Assembly: GCA_910589655.1 (NCBI GenBank)
Contig: CAJUTJ010000119.1
Coordinates: 1-51,593, forward strand
From: an uncultured Acetatifactor sp.
GTDB taxonomy: Bacteria > Bacillota > Clostridia > Lachnospirales > Lachnospiraceae
Reading direction: 5' to 3'
DNA: 51,593 nucleotides
This document shows positions 8,438 through 17,460 of the stretch, in pieces; positions within the stretch are counted from its first letter, which is position 1; the number at the start of each line of letters is the position of its first letter. The position numbers were made by a program, and so were the translations under genes. The notes beneath the pieces are model-generated. The model was given only the letters and a program-made list of their open reading frames with translations. It was not told where the DNA came from and did not search any database.

Positions 8438-9964
8438 TCACTCGATAATATCCACTCCGGACTCTTCTCTGCCCTGCCCGTTCAACCGGAAACTAATTCT
8501 CGTAAGGTTGTAAACCTTTTCTTTTACCTCCTCGGGCAGCGGCCCTTTTTCCATTCTCCACACCCAATTTCCTCCCACCGTGGAAGGTTTATTGATTCTT
8601 GCCATTTTATCCAGCCCCAGATAATCCTGAAGAGGAATGATACAGGTATCCGCAGAGCTCATCATTGCCAGCCGCACAAAGTCCCAATATTTTTCTTCCT
8701 CCGGCGTATCGGCATTGTCCATATACTCCTCCGCAAAAGCCTTACATTCATCATCCAGCCCGTGATACCATTGCACCAAGGTTTCGTTGTCGTGGGTTCC
8801 TGTGTACACCACACAGTTTTTATCGTAGCAGTGGGGCAGATAACCCGTTTCCTCATTGGGATCAAAAGCAAATTCCAGCACCTTCATACCGGGATATCCG
8901 CTGTCCTTCAAAAGTCTATGTACGGAAGCGGTCTGCAGCCCTAAATCTTCCGCGATAATGTCCTTCTGCCCAAGTCTGTTCTGCAGTGTCGTAAACAGCT
9001 CCATACCGGGTCCCTTTTCCCAGTGACCGTTCTCCGCCGTTTCCTCCTCCCAGGGAATACTGTAATATTCGTCAAAACCTCTGAAATGGTCTATCCGGGT
9101 CACGTCATATAACTGAAAGCAATGCTCTATTCTCCTGACCCACCATTCATAGCCGGTCTGTCTATGGTACTCCCACCGGTACAGAGGATTCCCCCAGAGC
9201 TGTCCCGTGGCGGAAAAAGCATCGGGCGGACAGCCTGCCACGGCAATGGGACGGTATTCGGAATCGAACTGGAACATCTCCGGATTAGCCCATGCATCCG
9301 CCGAATCAAAGGCCACATAAATCGGAATATCACCGATAATCCGGATACCTTGTTTATTGGCATAGGCTTTCAGCCTTAACCACTGTTCCTGAAATTTGAA
9401 TTGAATATATTTAAAAAATTCAATTTCGAAATAGCATTCCCGTCTGTAATAATCCAGAGCGAATCCCCAGCGCTTCCGGATGTCTTCCGCCCATTCGCTC
9501 CACGCCGCGCCGTCAAACCGCTGCTTTACCGCCATAAAAAGCGCATAATCCTCCAGCCAGAAAGCATTGTCCTGCACAAAACGGACAAACCCCAGATTTT
9601 GCGTAATATAGCTCCGCTCATATGCCAGATGGAGCAGTGAAAAACGCTTCCTGTAAATCTTTTCGTAGTCGATAAGAGAAGGATTATCGCCAAAATCACA
9701 TGCGCTGCATTCCTCCTCCGTCAGCACACCTTCCTCAATCAGCGCTTCCAAATCAATTAAATAAGGATTCCCCGCAAAGGAGGAAAAGGACTGGTAAGGG
9801 GAGTCCCCGTAGCTGGTAGGAGAAAGGGGCAGAATCTGCCAATAGCTCTGCCCTGCTTCCTTCAATTCGTCAATAAATTCATATGCCTCTTTGGAAAAGC
9901 AGCCGATGCCGTACTTAGACGGCAGACTTGTCACCGGAAGCAAAATACCACTTGCTCTGTTCAT
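8438..9964 (-). CDS. malQ: 4-alpha-glucanotransferase, GH77 (first copy)
   Basis: Amylomaltase of 508 residues that disproportionates maltodextrins, making longer chains for phosphorylase and releasing glucose. GH77 landmarks: GYG-type N-terminal substrate loop (SYGDSPYQS, 51-59), CPPDAFSATGQLWGNPLY (245-262), nucleophile Asp292 in RIDHFRGF, acid/base Glu339 in IAEDLG, and GTHDNET further on. The ATG follows GGAGGTAGG. It is 115 bp downstream of pulA. A second, clearly homologous malQ lies at 19.1-20.6 kb. Confidence 0.96.
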   Translation of the reverse strand: MNRASGILLPVTSLPSKYGIGCFSKEAYEFIDELKEAGQSYWQILPLSPTSYGDSPYQSFSSFAGNPYLIDLEALIEEGVLTEEECSACDFGDNPSLIDYEKIYRKRFSLLHLAYERSYITQNLGFVRFVQDNAFWLEDYALFMAVKQRFDGAAWSEWAEDIRKRWGFALDYYRRECYFEIEFFKYIQFKFQEQWLRLKAYANKQGIRIIGDIPIYVAFDSADAWANPEMFQFDSEYRPIAVAGCPPDAFSATGQLWGNPLYRWEYHRQTGYEWWVRRIEHCFQLYDVTRIDHFRGFDEYYSIPWEEETAENGHWEKGPGMELFTTLQNRLGQKDIIAEDLGLQTASVHRLLKDSGYPGMKVLEFAFDPNEETGYLPHCYDKNCVVYTGTHDNETLVQWYHGLDDECKAFAEEYMDNADTPEEEKYWDFVRLAMMSSADTCIIPLQDYLGLDKMARINKPSTVGGNWVWRMEKGPLPEEVKEKVYNLTRISFRLNGQGREESGVDIIE

Positions 9965-10078
9965 ATACCTACCTCCAACTATTGTTGTTCAGAATCCCCC
10001 GGCTTGGAGCATTCTTCTTGCGGCCCAGTCTCCTATAAAGTGAAAAAGATTTACTGCAGTCCGAGGCGGAAAGATATC

Positions 10079-12028
10079 TCAATGGCACAGCCCCAGCAGC
10101 ATTCCGCTGTGAGCTTCCACCCGGATCCCTTTTTTCGTTTTTTCCGCAGCCTTACAGCAGTCCGTCTCTCTGCCGTCTGCGAGAATCTCCCATGAGCCCT
10201 CCGGAATCATGATATCCCAGTCCTCGTCGGCGGCATTATAAATCACAAACAGGTTATCCCAGCTTCCGCAGCTTCCCTGAGACTTATTGTCCACCAAGAA
10301 GGAAACCACTCCCTCTTTGTGGATCCGTCTTGAACGAATGCGTTTCACCGCCTGAGGCGATTTGTCGCACAGCCCCGGAAGTTTTTTCCGCAGCCGGATC
10401 AATCCCCTGTAATAGTTTACCAGCTCCGCATATTCTATTGTTCTATCCCATTGTAACATATTAATCTCCGGCGAAGAACAATAACTGTTGCTTTCTCCTA
10501 ATTTTGTGCGTGCAAATTCTTCTCCCGCCTGCAGAAACAGCCTTCCCTGACATGTAAAGTAGATAAAAGCAGCAAGCTTGTTGGCCGCAAGCACATCTTC
10601 GTAACGCTCCGAAAAATCCGGCCGGGCATGCATGGACAAAACCAATTTATCCCACAAAGTAAAATTATCGTGAGCCGACACATAATTGATAATCTGTGCA
10701 CAGCTTACGGGATTAAAGTCCGCTCCGCCATCCCGCCACCCTGTCACGGCGTGAAAGAGCGAAGCCTCAAATCCGCTTCCCCCGTTGACGATTCCCGGCT
10801 CTTCCTCATAAAAAACGTGTCCTTTGATCAAATCTCTGGTATCGTCGCAGAAGATTCCGATTCCCTCGTCCAGATAACAGGTGTTTTCCTTCAATGCGGC
10901 TTTCAAACCGCATTCCATAGGGGAATAATCCGCTCCCCAAGGCTCTCCGTACAGCAGCTTTTCCCCCTCGCCGAACGCTTCATCCAATTCGCGCCTGATC
11001 CGGTTCATAAGCTCCACGGTCAGCAGCCCCATCAAATCAAAACGGAAGCCGTCCAGATGATACTCCTTGGCCCAATACATTACGGAATCCGCAATAAAGT
11101 TATCCACCATCGCCCGTCCCGCGGCTATGTCGTTTCCACAGGCAGAGCCGTTGGACAGTGTGCCGTCCTCATGATGACGGTAATAATACCCCGGCACCAT
11201 CCTCTGAAGCCATGAGTCATTCCGGTAGGTATGATTATATACCACATCCATCACCACTCGGATACCGTTCTCATGAAAGGCGCGGATCATTTCTTTGCAC
11301 TCCCTGATCCTGACCGTTCCGTCCATGACGTCAGTGGCATAGGAACCTTCCGGAACGTTGAAATTAAGAGGGTCGTATCCCCAATTATACTGCCCCTCAT
11401 CTCCTGCCTCATCCACCGAGCCATAATCAAAAAAGGGCAGCAGATGGACATGCGTGACTCCCAGCTTTTTCAGATATTCCATGCAGGTAGGATATTCTCC
11501 GTTTGTACCGTTTATGGTAAAGGCTTTATATTTTCCGCGATATTCTTCCGGCACGCCGCTTCGGGCGTCATAGGAAAAATCCTTAATATGCAGTTCATAT
11601 ATAATCTGCTCCTCCTGAAGCTCAGGGGCAGTGTCCTTCTCAAACTCCGGCGGGTCCGTCCGTCTCAGGTCTACCGCCATACTCCTGTTTCCGTTGCAGC
11701 CGCAGCCCACGGCATAGGGATCCGCAGTACGCACTTCCTCCCCTTGGATCTCCACCAGATAATCATAGTACATTCCGTGGAGATTCTCCTGAAACACAAT
11801 CCCCCACACACCTTTTTCTTGCGGCTGCAATTCTTTCTCCAGCCACGCTTCCGAAAGATGATCCCGGTACAGGCGCAGCCTTATCCTCTGTGCAAGAGGG
11901 CTCCACACCTTAAATACCGTCTTCTCCCCCTCGCAAGTTACACCCAAATCTTTGCCGTCATACCGGAACTTCTCGTCAAAGTCCCTGACGGAAAAGACGG
12001 CATCCGAAAAAGTAGTTTTACCCTTCAA
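10079..12028 (-). CDS. pulA: Type I pullulanase
   Basis: Alpha-1,6-debranching GH13 enzyme of 649 residues. A CBM48-like N-terminal domain is followed by the pullulanase type I signature YNWGYDP (214-220), nucleophile Asp331 in FRFDLMG, acid/base Glu362 in LYGEPW, and stabilising Asp454 in SAHDN. There is no signal peptide, so it acts on imported dextrins. The start is a TTG preceded by a strong GGAGAGGG site; no better ATG lies nearby. It follows a terminator that separates it from malEFG, so it probably has some independent transcription. Confidence 0.95.
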   Translation of the reverse strand: MKGKTTFSDAVFSVRDFDEKFRYDGKDLGVTCEGEKTVFKVWSPLAQRIRLRLYRDHLSEAWLEKELQPQEKGVWGIVFQENLHGMYYDYLVEIQGEEVRTADPYAVGCGCNGNRSMAVDLRRTDPPEFEKDTAPELQEEQIIYELHIKDFSYDARSGVPEEYRGKYKAFTINGTNGEYPTCMEYLKKLGVTHVHLLPFFDYGSVDEAGDEGQYNWGYDPLNFNVPEGSYATDVMDGTVRIRECKEMIRAFHENGIRVVMDVVYNHTYRNDSWLQRMVPGYYYRHHEDGTLSNGSACGNDIAAGRAMVDNFIADSVMYWAKEYHLDGFRFDLMGLLTVELMNRIRRELDEAFGEGEKLLYGEPWGADYSPMECGLKAALKENTCYLDEGIGIFCDDTRDLIKGHVFYEEEPGIVNGGSGFEASLFHAVTGWRDGGADFNPVSCAQIINYVSAHDNFTLWDKLVLSMHARPDFSERYEDVLAANKLAAFIYFTCQGRLFLQAGEEFARTKLGESNSYCSSPEINMLQWDRTIEYAELVNYYRGLIRLRKKLPGLCDKSPQAVKRIRSRRIHKEGVVSFLVDNKSQGSCGSWDNLFVIYNAADEDWDIMIPEGSWEILADGRETDCCKAAEKTKKGIRVEAHSGMLLGLCH

Positions 12029-12095
12029 TTTCCCTCTCCTCTATCTACCGATTAAAATTACCGTAATGATGCAATATAACGGCTTATGCCAAGAT

Positions 12096-12140
12096 TTCAA
12101 AAAGCTGCTGCAAAATAGATACCTATATTCTGCAGCAGCT
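12096..12140 (-). terminator. Terminator between malG and pulA
   Basis: Nine-bp perfect stem AGCTGCTGC / GCAGCAGCT (12132-12140 with 12103-12111) followed on the minus strand by a short T run. It lies about 115 bp after the malG stop and 70 bp before the pulA TTG start, so it would end or attenuate the malEFG transcript. Confidence 0.75.
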
Positions 12141-12156
12141 CCTATTTTATTACCTT

Positions 12157-12215
12157 CACACTTCCCGTCACGCCGATGCAGTCGGCACAGACAATCCATA
12201 AATCCAACGGAAAAA
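12157..12215 (+). repeat. Dispersed intergenic repeat, copy C
   Basis: Shares the CACTTCC.GTCA.GCCGATGCAG..GGCACA.ACAAT core with copies at 20709, 22653 and 36234. This copy has ACG in place of the first ATG and diverges after the AQTI-coding stretch. It lies between the malG stop and its terminator, in the opposite orientation to the surrounding genes. Confidence 0.6.
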
Positions 12216-12253
12216 TCCGCCTGCGAATCCTTCGGGAAGACATCTAAATTTCC

Positions 12254-13105
12254 TTAACCCTTTACGGCTCCCGATACCCCTTCCACATAACACTTCTGTG
12301 TCAGCAGGAACAGAATGGATATGGGTATGGAAATTATCACACAGCCCGCATAGAACTGCGTATAATAATATTCCACGAATTCCTGTTCCAGCATGGTCCA
12401 CAAACCGATGGCAATGGTGTAATAAGACGAATCATTCCCCAGAATAACTTTGGCAAAAATATAATCCACCCAAGGCCCCATAAATGCCGTAATCAGCGTA
12501 TAGGTAATAATGGGTTTTGACAGCGGGATGGTAATCCGGAGAAAGGTATCCCATTTTGTGGCTCCGTCTATATATGCAGCCTCGTCTATGGACTTCGGAA
12601 TCGTATCAAAGAATCCCTTCGCCATATAAAAGCCCAGTCCGGCGCCGCCCGAATAAACCAATACCAACGCTATCTGTTTCAGTATTCCCGTCTCCAGAAG
12701 GCCCAGCCCCTTCAGAATATAGTATACGGCGATCATGGACATAAAGCCCGGGAACATGCCCAATATCAATGCAATATTCATAAATTTCTTTCGCATTTTA
12801 AAACGAAGGCGGCTCATAACATAGGACACGCACAACACGAAAAATGCGGACAAAATCGTACTGAATATGGCAATCACCAAAGTGTTGGCAAACCATCTGG
12901 TAAAATTGATATTGGTATTTCCGTGGAACAGATTAATGTAGTTATTGAGAGTAAAGCCTCTGGGCCAAATATAACTTTTATAAGAACCGCTTTCCTCCCG
13001 GAACGAAGTCAATATGACATATAAAATCGGCAATATCCAGATAATGCTGAGCACCGCCAATAATATATGGCAAGCCGTATTTACGATTATCCTCTTTGCT
13101 TTCAT
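12254..13105 (-). CDS. malG: Maltodextrin ABC transporter permease, MalG type
   Basis: Inner-membrane permease of 283 residues with six predicted transmembrane segments. The EAA loop (EAAYIDGATKWDTFLRITIPL, about 175-195) is the docking site for the ATPase. The start codon overlaps the malF stop by one base (TAATG), indicating translational coupling. Its C-terminus (CYVEGVSGAVKG) is typical of MalG-type subunits. With MalE and MalF it would import maltose and maltodextrins; the ATPase is not encoded here. Confidence 0.93.
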   Translation of the reverse strand: MKAKRIIVNTACHILLAVLSIIWILPILYVILTSFREESGSYKSYIWPRGFTLNNYINLFHGNTNINFTRWFANTLVIAIFSTILSAFFVLCVSYVMSRLRFKMRKKFMNIALILGMFPGFMSMIAVYYILKGLGLLETGILKQIALVLVYSGGAGLGFYMAKGFFDTIPKSIDEAAYIDGATKWDTFLRITIPLSKPIITYTLITAFMGPWVDYIFAKVILGNDSSYYTIAIGLWTMLEQEFVEYYYTQFYAGCVIISIPISILFLLTQKCYVEGVSGAVKG

Positions 13106-14499
13106 TATTGGAACGCCCCCTCATCTTTATATGCGCCTGTACGGCGGTAAGTTATCAACGACAGAGTTGCCAAAATTATAAATACCAAAATACCGATAAC
13201 CGCACCTAAATTGTAATCCTTTTGGGTGATGGTAAGTCTGTACAGCCATGTCACCAGCAAATCTGTCTTGCCTGCATAGTAGTAGTCCATGGAATCCGGG
13301 CCGCCTCCGGAAAGCAGGAAAATCACGTTAAAGTTATTGATATTTCCCGTAAAGGATGTGATCAGGTTGGGTGTCATTACAAACAGCATATAAGGAAGCG
13401 TAATCTTCCGGAAGATTGTCGGCGCGCTGGCTCCGTCAATCCTCGCCGCCTCATATAAATCCGCCGGAATATTCTGCAGAATACCCGTGGTTGACAGCAT
13501 GGTAAAAGGTACGCCGATCCAAATATTGATACAAATGATTGTAATCTTGGCATAGAGCGGGTTGGTGAAGAACGGTATGGATTCCGTCATCCCGATTACC
13601 CCAAGCTGCCTTAAGATTACATTCACAGGGCCGTTTGCATTGAAGATCGTCCTCATGCTCAGCAATGTTACAAACTGAGGAACCGCCACGGACAATACAA
13701 ACATAAATCTCCAGAAGCCTTTGGCTTTGGTTCCTTTACGGTTAATTAAAAGCGCCAGCAGCATACCCAGAAGAAAGCAGCTTACCGTTGCAAACACCGC
13801 CCAGATCAAGGTCCATGACAGAACAGGCCAGAAGGTGCCGGCCAGCTTGCTCCCTTGGGAGAACATGGCCTTGAAATTGTCCAGCCCCACCCATGAAAAC
13901 AGATTTCCCGGCGGCTGATGTTCATGGTCATAACTGGTAAAAGCGATCAATATCATAAAGATCAACGGTACGATGGTAAAGCAAATAATACCGATAATGG
14001 GGAAGGACAGCAGGAATGCGTGAAGGTTTTCTTCCTTCAGCGACCGCAAATCGTCCTTAAAGGTCGGCAGCGGCTTTCCTTTTTCTATCCTCACCTGCGT
14101 GCAATAGGCGCTCTTTCCTGACATACAGCCTATGAAAACGGCTCCTGCGGTAAGCACAAGTGTAATGACTCCGTAGAGCAGGCAGAGCATGGAATCGTCA
14201 CCTGCCGAATATTCATAGATTCCCAAAGCTTCGTTAAAGACTTCTCCCTGTGTCGCAGTACCCAGAGTAATAAAATCCCCCAGCGCACCGATACCGAAAG
14301 TAATCATATAGATAAAATATCCGATTTCCAACGCCAAAAAGATAAGTCCTCTGACAATCTGCCGATTCATAAGATTTCCAAGGCCAAAAACAAAGAAGGA
14401 AATCTTAGTAATCGCATTTCCGTTTTTAAATGCCTGCGGTATTCCGGCATCGCCCGGCCTGCTGTACGCAGGCTGAGCTTTTTTCTTCATCATTCCCAT
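13105..14499 (-). CDS. malF: Maltodextrin ABC transporter permease, MalF type
   Basis: 464-residue permease, longer than the usual roughly 290-430 because of an N-terminal extension with extra membrane segments (about residues 30-140), as seen in Firmicute MalF/MdxF proteins. The C-terminal half has the conserved permease fold and an EAA loop (YEAARIDGASAPTIFRKITL). It is 20 bp downstream of malE and overlaps malG by one base, forming a three-gene operon. Confidence 0.92.
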   Translation of the reverse strand: MGMMKKKAQPAYSRPGDAGIPQAFKNGNAITKISFFVFGLGNLMNRQIVRGLIFLALEIGYFIYMITFGIGALGDFITLGTATQGEVFNEALGIYEYSAGDDSMLCLLYGVITLVLTAGAVFIGCMSGKSAYCTQVRIEKGKPLPTFKDDLRSLKEENLHAFLLSFPIIGIICFTIVPLIFMILIAFTSYDHEHQPPGNLFSWVGLDNFKAMFSQGSKLAGTFWPVLSWTLIWAVFATVSCFLLGMLLALLINRKGTKAKGFWRFMFVLSVAVPQFVTLLSMRTIFNANGPVNVILRQLGVIGMTESIPFFTNPLYAKITIICINIWIGVPFTMLSTTGILQNIPADLYEAARIDGASAPTIFRKITLPYMLFVMTPNLITSFTGNINNFNVIFLLSGGGPDSMDYYYAGKTDLLVTWLYRLTITQKDYNLGAVIGILVFIILATLSLITYRRTGAYKDEGAFQ

Positions 14500-14519
14500 A
14501 GAAACCCCCTACACATTCT

Positions 14520-15806
14520 TTATTCCGTCATAGCTTTTACAAAAGTATCCAGTTTCTCCTGTACGTTATCCTTTGTAATCTCTCCGCTTCTGATCTCCGT
14601 AGGGATTGTGTTCGCATAGGTCCAGTATCTCGCGCTGAATACGGAGTTAGCGGGCTGTGCAACGCTTGCCTCATTAGATTCCTTGATCAGGATAGCCGCA
14701 AGAGGATCCGCTTTTACCGCTTCGCTTTCGCTGGCGTTCATGTTTGCAGGAATCTGTGCGGACAGTTCATAGCGAAGAACCTGATTCTCCTCATTGCCAA
14801 GGAAAGTTGCAAAGGCAACGGCTGCCGCCATATTCTGGGACTTTGCATTTACGCCGATACACTTGGAACCATAGAAGCCAAGCAGCTGATGATCCGTGCC
14901 GTCCGGATTGAAGGTAGGGATAACGGCCATGCCTAAATCGTCGCCCAAGATCCCTTTGTACAAATCATAGTTCCATGAACCGTCAAACCATGCGCCGATT
15001 CTGTGGTCTCCCGCAAGCTCGGAAACGGAAATTTCACCGTCATACGCACATTTGGGATTGTTGATCAGGTCAATCAGATAATTGGTAACCGCAACACCGG
15101 TCTCGTTATTCCAGTCAACGCCTGCGTTCAAATCATTTCCGTCAGGCCCGAATACACTTAGGCCCGCGCCGTAATAATATGCGCCCAGTTTCCAACCGCC
15201 GGCAGACTCGAAATAGAAGTTATACACATTGTCTGCGGTCTGCTTCGCCATAATCTTTTCCAAGGATACGATATCCGATTCGTCTAAAATCGTCTTGTCA
15301 TAGAACATAAAAAATGTGTTATGTGTAAAAGGAATACCGTAAATAGCGTCGTCCACCGTTACCGTAGCCACAACGGATTCTGCGTTGGTTTCCTTTACCA
15401 TAGCTTCCGTGTTACCGCCCAGTCTGGCAATGGCTCCCGCTTCCACCAGAGAGGGAAGCTGGTCGCTGGCAAACATAAAGACATCCGCCGCCTCACCCAC
15501 ATCTTTCAAAACGGCTTCCTGACATTTATCTTCTCCTACGATCTCCGTTTTCCATGTGATATTATACTCGGGATGCTCTGCTGCAAAGGCTTCCTGCTGC
15601 TGTGCCATAATACCGGTATCTATCTGATTCTGAGGACAGTATACCTTCAAAGTTACATCTGTAGTACCCCCCCCATTTGCCGCTGCACCACCTGACGTAC
15701 TGCTGCCTGATGCATTACTGTTTGAAGCTCCTTGCCCCCCGCATCCGGTCATAGACGCAGCTGCCATAGCCGCCGTTAATAACACAGCCAATAACTTCTT
15801 TTTCAT
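14520..15806 (-). CDS. malE: Maltose/maltodextrin-binding lipoprotein
   Basis: Extracellular solute-binding protein (family 1) of 428 residues anchored as a lipoprotein: MKKKLLAV signal, hydrophobic core and lipobox SMTGC, followed by a Ser/Gly/Asn-rich linker. A longer frame exists upstream to 15941, but the ATG at 15806 has GAGGAGG at ideal spacing and opens the signal peptide. It is first gene of the malEFG operon and is preceded by a near-consensus promoter. The divergent LacI-type gene probably controls it. Substrate assignment rests on the surrounding glucan enzymes. Confidence 0.92.
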   Translation of the reverse strand: MKKKLLAVLLTAAMAAASMTGCGGQGASNSNASGSSTSGGAAANGGGTTDVTLKVYCPQNQIDTGIMAQQQEAFAAEHPEYNITWKTEIVGEDKCQEAVLKDVGEAADVFMFASDQLPSLVEAGAIARLGGNTEAMVKETNAESVVATVTVDDAIYGIPFTHNTFFMFYDKTILDESDIVSLEKIMAKQTADNVYNFYFESAGGWKLGAYYYGAGLSVFGPDGNDLNAGVDWNNETGVAVTNYLIDLINNPKCAYDGEISVSELAGDHRIGAWFDGSWNYDLYKGILGDDLGMAVIPTFNPDGTDHQLLGFYGSKCIGVNAKSQNMAAAVAFATFLGNEENQVLRYELSAQIPANMNASESEAVKADPLAAILIKESNEASVAQPANSVFSARYWTYANTIPTEIRSGEITKDNVQEKLDTFVKAMTE

Positions 15807-15852
15807 GTGATTTCCTCCTCGCATAAGTTTTGTTAAGTTTCGTTGTAAACAC

Positions 15853-15881
15853 ATACTAGCACACTCTTCTGGCAATATCAA
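15853..15881 (-). promoter_or_regulatory. malE promoter
   Basis: TTGATA (minus strand, 15881-15876), 17-bp spacer, TAGTAT (15858-15853), about 45 bp upstream of the malE ATG. The GTTTACAACGAAAC segment just downstream could be an operator half-pair, but its symmetry is weak. Confidence 0.75.
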
Positions 15882-15970
15882 CCATATTTTTATGCATATT
15901 TTCCTATAATCACCGTTTGAATCTCTATATTTGTGCAACATGTATACTAATTCGAAATATTATCGAAACA

Positions 15971-15982
15971 GTTTCGCGAAAC
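15971..15982. promoter_or_regulatory. LacI-family operator candidate in the malE-malR intergenic region
   Basis: GTTTCGCGAAAC is a perfect 12-bp palindrome with a central CG, the form typical of LacI-family operators. It lies 90 bp upstream of the malE -35 and about 310 bp upstream of the malR promoter. A shorter CGTTAACG palindrome occurs near 16041. The rest of the 572-bp intergenic region (15807-16378) holds the two promoters and nothing else I can identify. Confidence 0.55.
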
Positions 15983-16291
15983 TTATCTTTTATAATTTTC
16001 GTATTTTTTCTTACGGAAGAACTGTCATCCCTTCTCGAACCGTTAACGATAACAGTAAGTTTCTACCCTTGCTTTCGTTTTTTCCATACAAGTTTACGGA
16101 GTTGTTTTTTGTTTGTTCGTGATATCCGTCTCTGTTTTACGCAAGATTTCCGAATTTCTGATATCAAAAAATGCAGGCGGTTTTCATAGCGGCTGTGCAC
16201 AAACTCATGGCTGATTCCGTACCTGCCGCTAATCATCTTGCCGCCGGCAGCCTGTGCCCCGCAGCAGAAAACAGAAGTTTCGTAGGCATTC

Positions 16292-16320
16292 TTGTTTTCG
16301 GGTTTTAATCCTGTTATAAT
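16292..16320 (+). promoter_or_regulatory. Promoter of the LacI-type regulator
   Basis: TTGTTT (16292-16297), 17-bp spacer, TATAAT (16315-16320), about 58 bp before the ATG of the regulator. Confidence 0.7.
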
Positions 16321-16378
16321 AGAATGAAAAACAAGATACTTATTTGTCATCTTTAACAAACTTTTAAGGAGTTCGACT

Positions 16379-17380
16379 ATGGCAACCATCAATGACATTG
16401 CAGCAAAGCTGGGAATATCCAAGAGCACCGTCTCCAAAGGTCTGAACAATGCCGATGACGTCGGCGCCGAGACACGCAAAAAGATTCTGGAAACCGCAGT
16501 GGAACTGGGTTACATCAATAAGCGCCAGCAAAAAAAATCAAAAAAGCTCTGCATATTGATAGAAAATATGAACTATGACACCCCGAATCAGTTCGGACAT
16601 GATATCGTTCTCGGTTTTAAGCAGATGGCAGAGCCCGAGGGCTGGACAGTGGATGTCGTCCCCATCAGCATAGACTTCCAAAAGCTGACCCCCTATGACA
16701 TTTTTATGATGCAGGGCGGGTATTGTGCATCCTTCATTCTGGGCATGTCCCTTCTGGATCCATGGATGCAGGAGCTCCATTCCTCCGGAGTTCCCACCGT
16801 TCTCTATGATAATTATGTCAAAAACAATCCCAACATTGCTTCCGTAGGCTGCGACAGCCAAGAGGGTTTCGAGCTTGCCATGAGGCATCTAGTCGAATTA
16901 GGCCATAAAAAAATAGGCTTAATATCGGGACCTTTGGATTCCTTCATCCTTAAGGCCAGATATCATGCCTATATCAATGCATTGGAAAAATACGGTTTGG
17001 AAATAAATGAGGACTATATCGGGCTGGGATATTATGTAGCCGAATCCACCAGAAAGTATATTCCGAAGCTCATCAAGGAAGGCGTCACGGCCATCCTGTT
17101 TTCCCATGACGTGCGGGCTATATCGGCCATCACGGAGTGCAAAGACAGGGGGATACGCATTCCCGAGGATATCAGTATTATCGGCTTTGACGACCTGCCC
17201 ATGACCTCTTATATCACGCCCCCGCTGACCACCATCCGGCAAGACCGCACCGCCTTGGGAAAATGTGGTTTCTATGCCCTGTCCTGCCTGCTCAATAAAG
17301 TCACCATAGGTTCCATCCTGCTGCGTGCCCCTCTGATTGTCAGAAGCTCCACCGGTCCGGCTCCCGTGAAGAGTAAATAG
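16379..17380 (+). CDS. LacI-family transcriptional regulator of the glucan locus (MalR-like)
   Basis: 333 residues: N-terminal LacI HTH (TINDIAAKLGISKSTVSKGL, 3-22) with hinge helix, then a periplasmic-binding-protein-like effector domain ending in the usual IGFDDLPMTSYITPPLTTIRQD region. It is transcribed divergently from malEFG, the standard position for a maltose regulator in Firmicutes. Start supported by AAGGAG. The likely inducer is maltose or a maltodextrin, by context only. Confidence 0.9.
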   Translation: MATINDIAAKLGISKSTVSKGLNNADDVGAETRKKILETAVELGYINKRQQKKSKKLCILIENMNYDTPNQFGHDIVLGFKQMAEPEGWTVDVVPISIDFQKLTPYDIFMMQGGYCASFILGMSLLDPWMQELHSSGVPTVLYDNYVKNNPNIASVGCDSQEGFELAMRHLVELGHKKIGLISGPLDSFILKARYHAYINALEKYGLEINEDYIGLGYYVAESTRKYIPKLIKEGVTAILFSHDVRAISAITECKDRGIRIPEDISIIGFDDLPMTSYITPPLTTIRQDRTALGKCGFYALSCLLNKVTIGSILLRAPLIVRSSTGPAPVKSK

Positions 17381-17460
17381 CCTCTCTTTTTCGGATAATC
17401 GTCGAAAATCGTTCACACGGCCGAAAAAATATTGCCGTCAATTTCTAACCGGACAGTGTT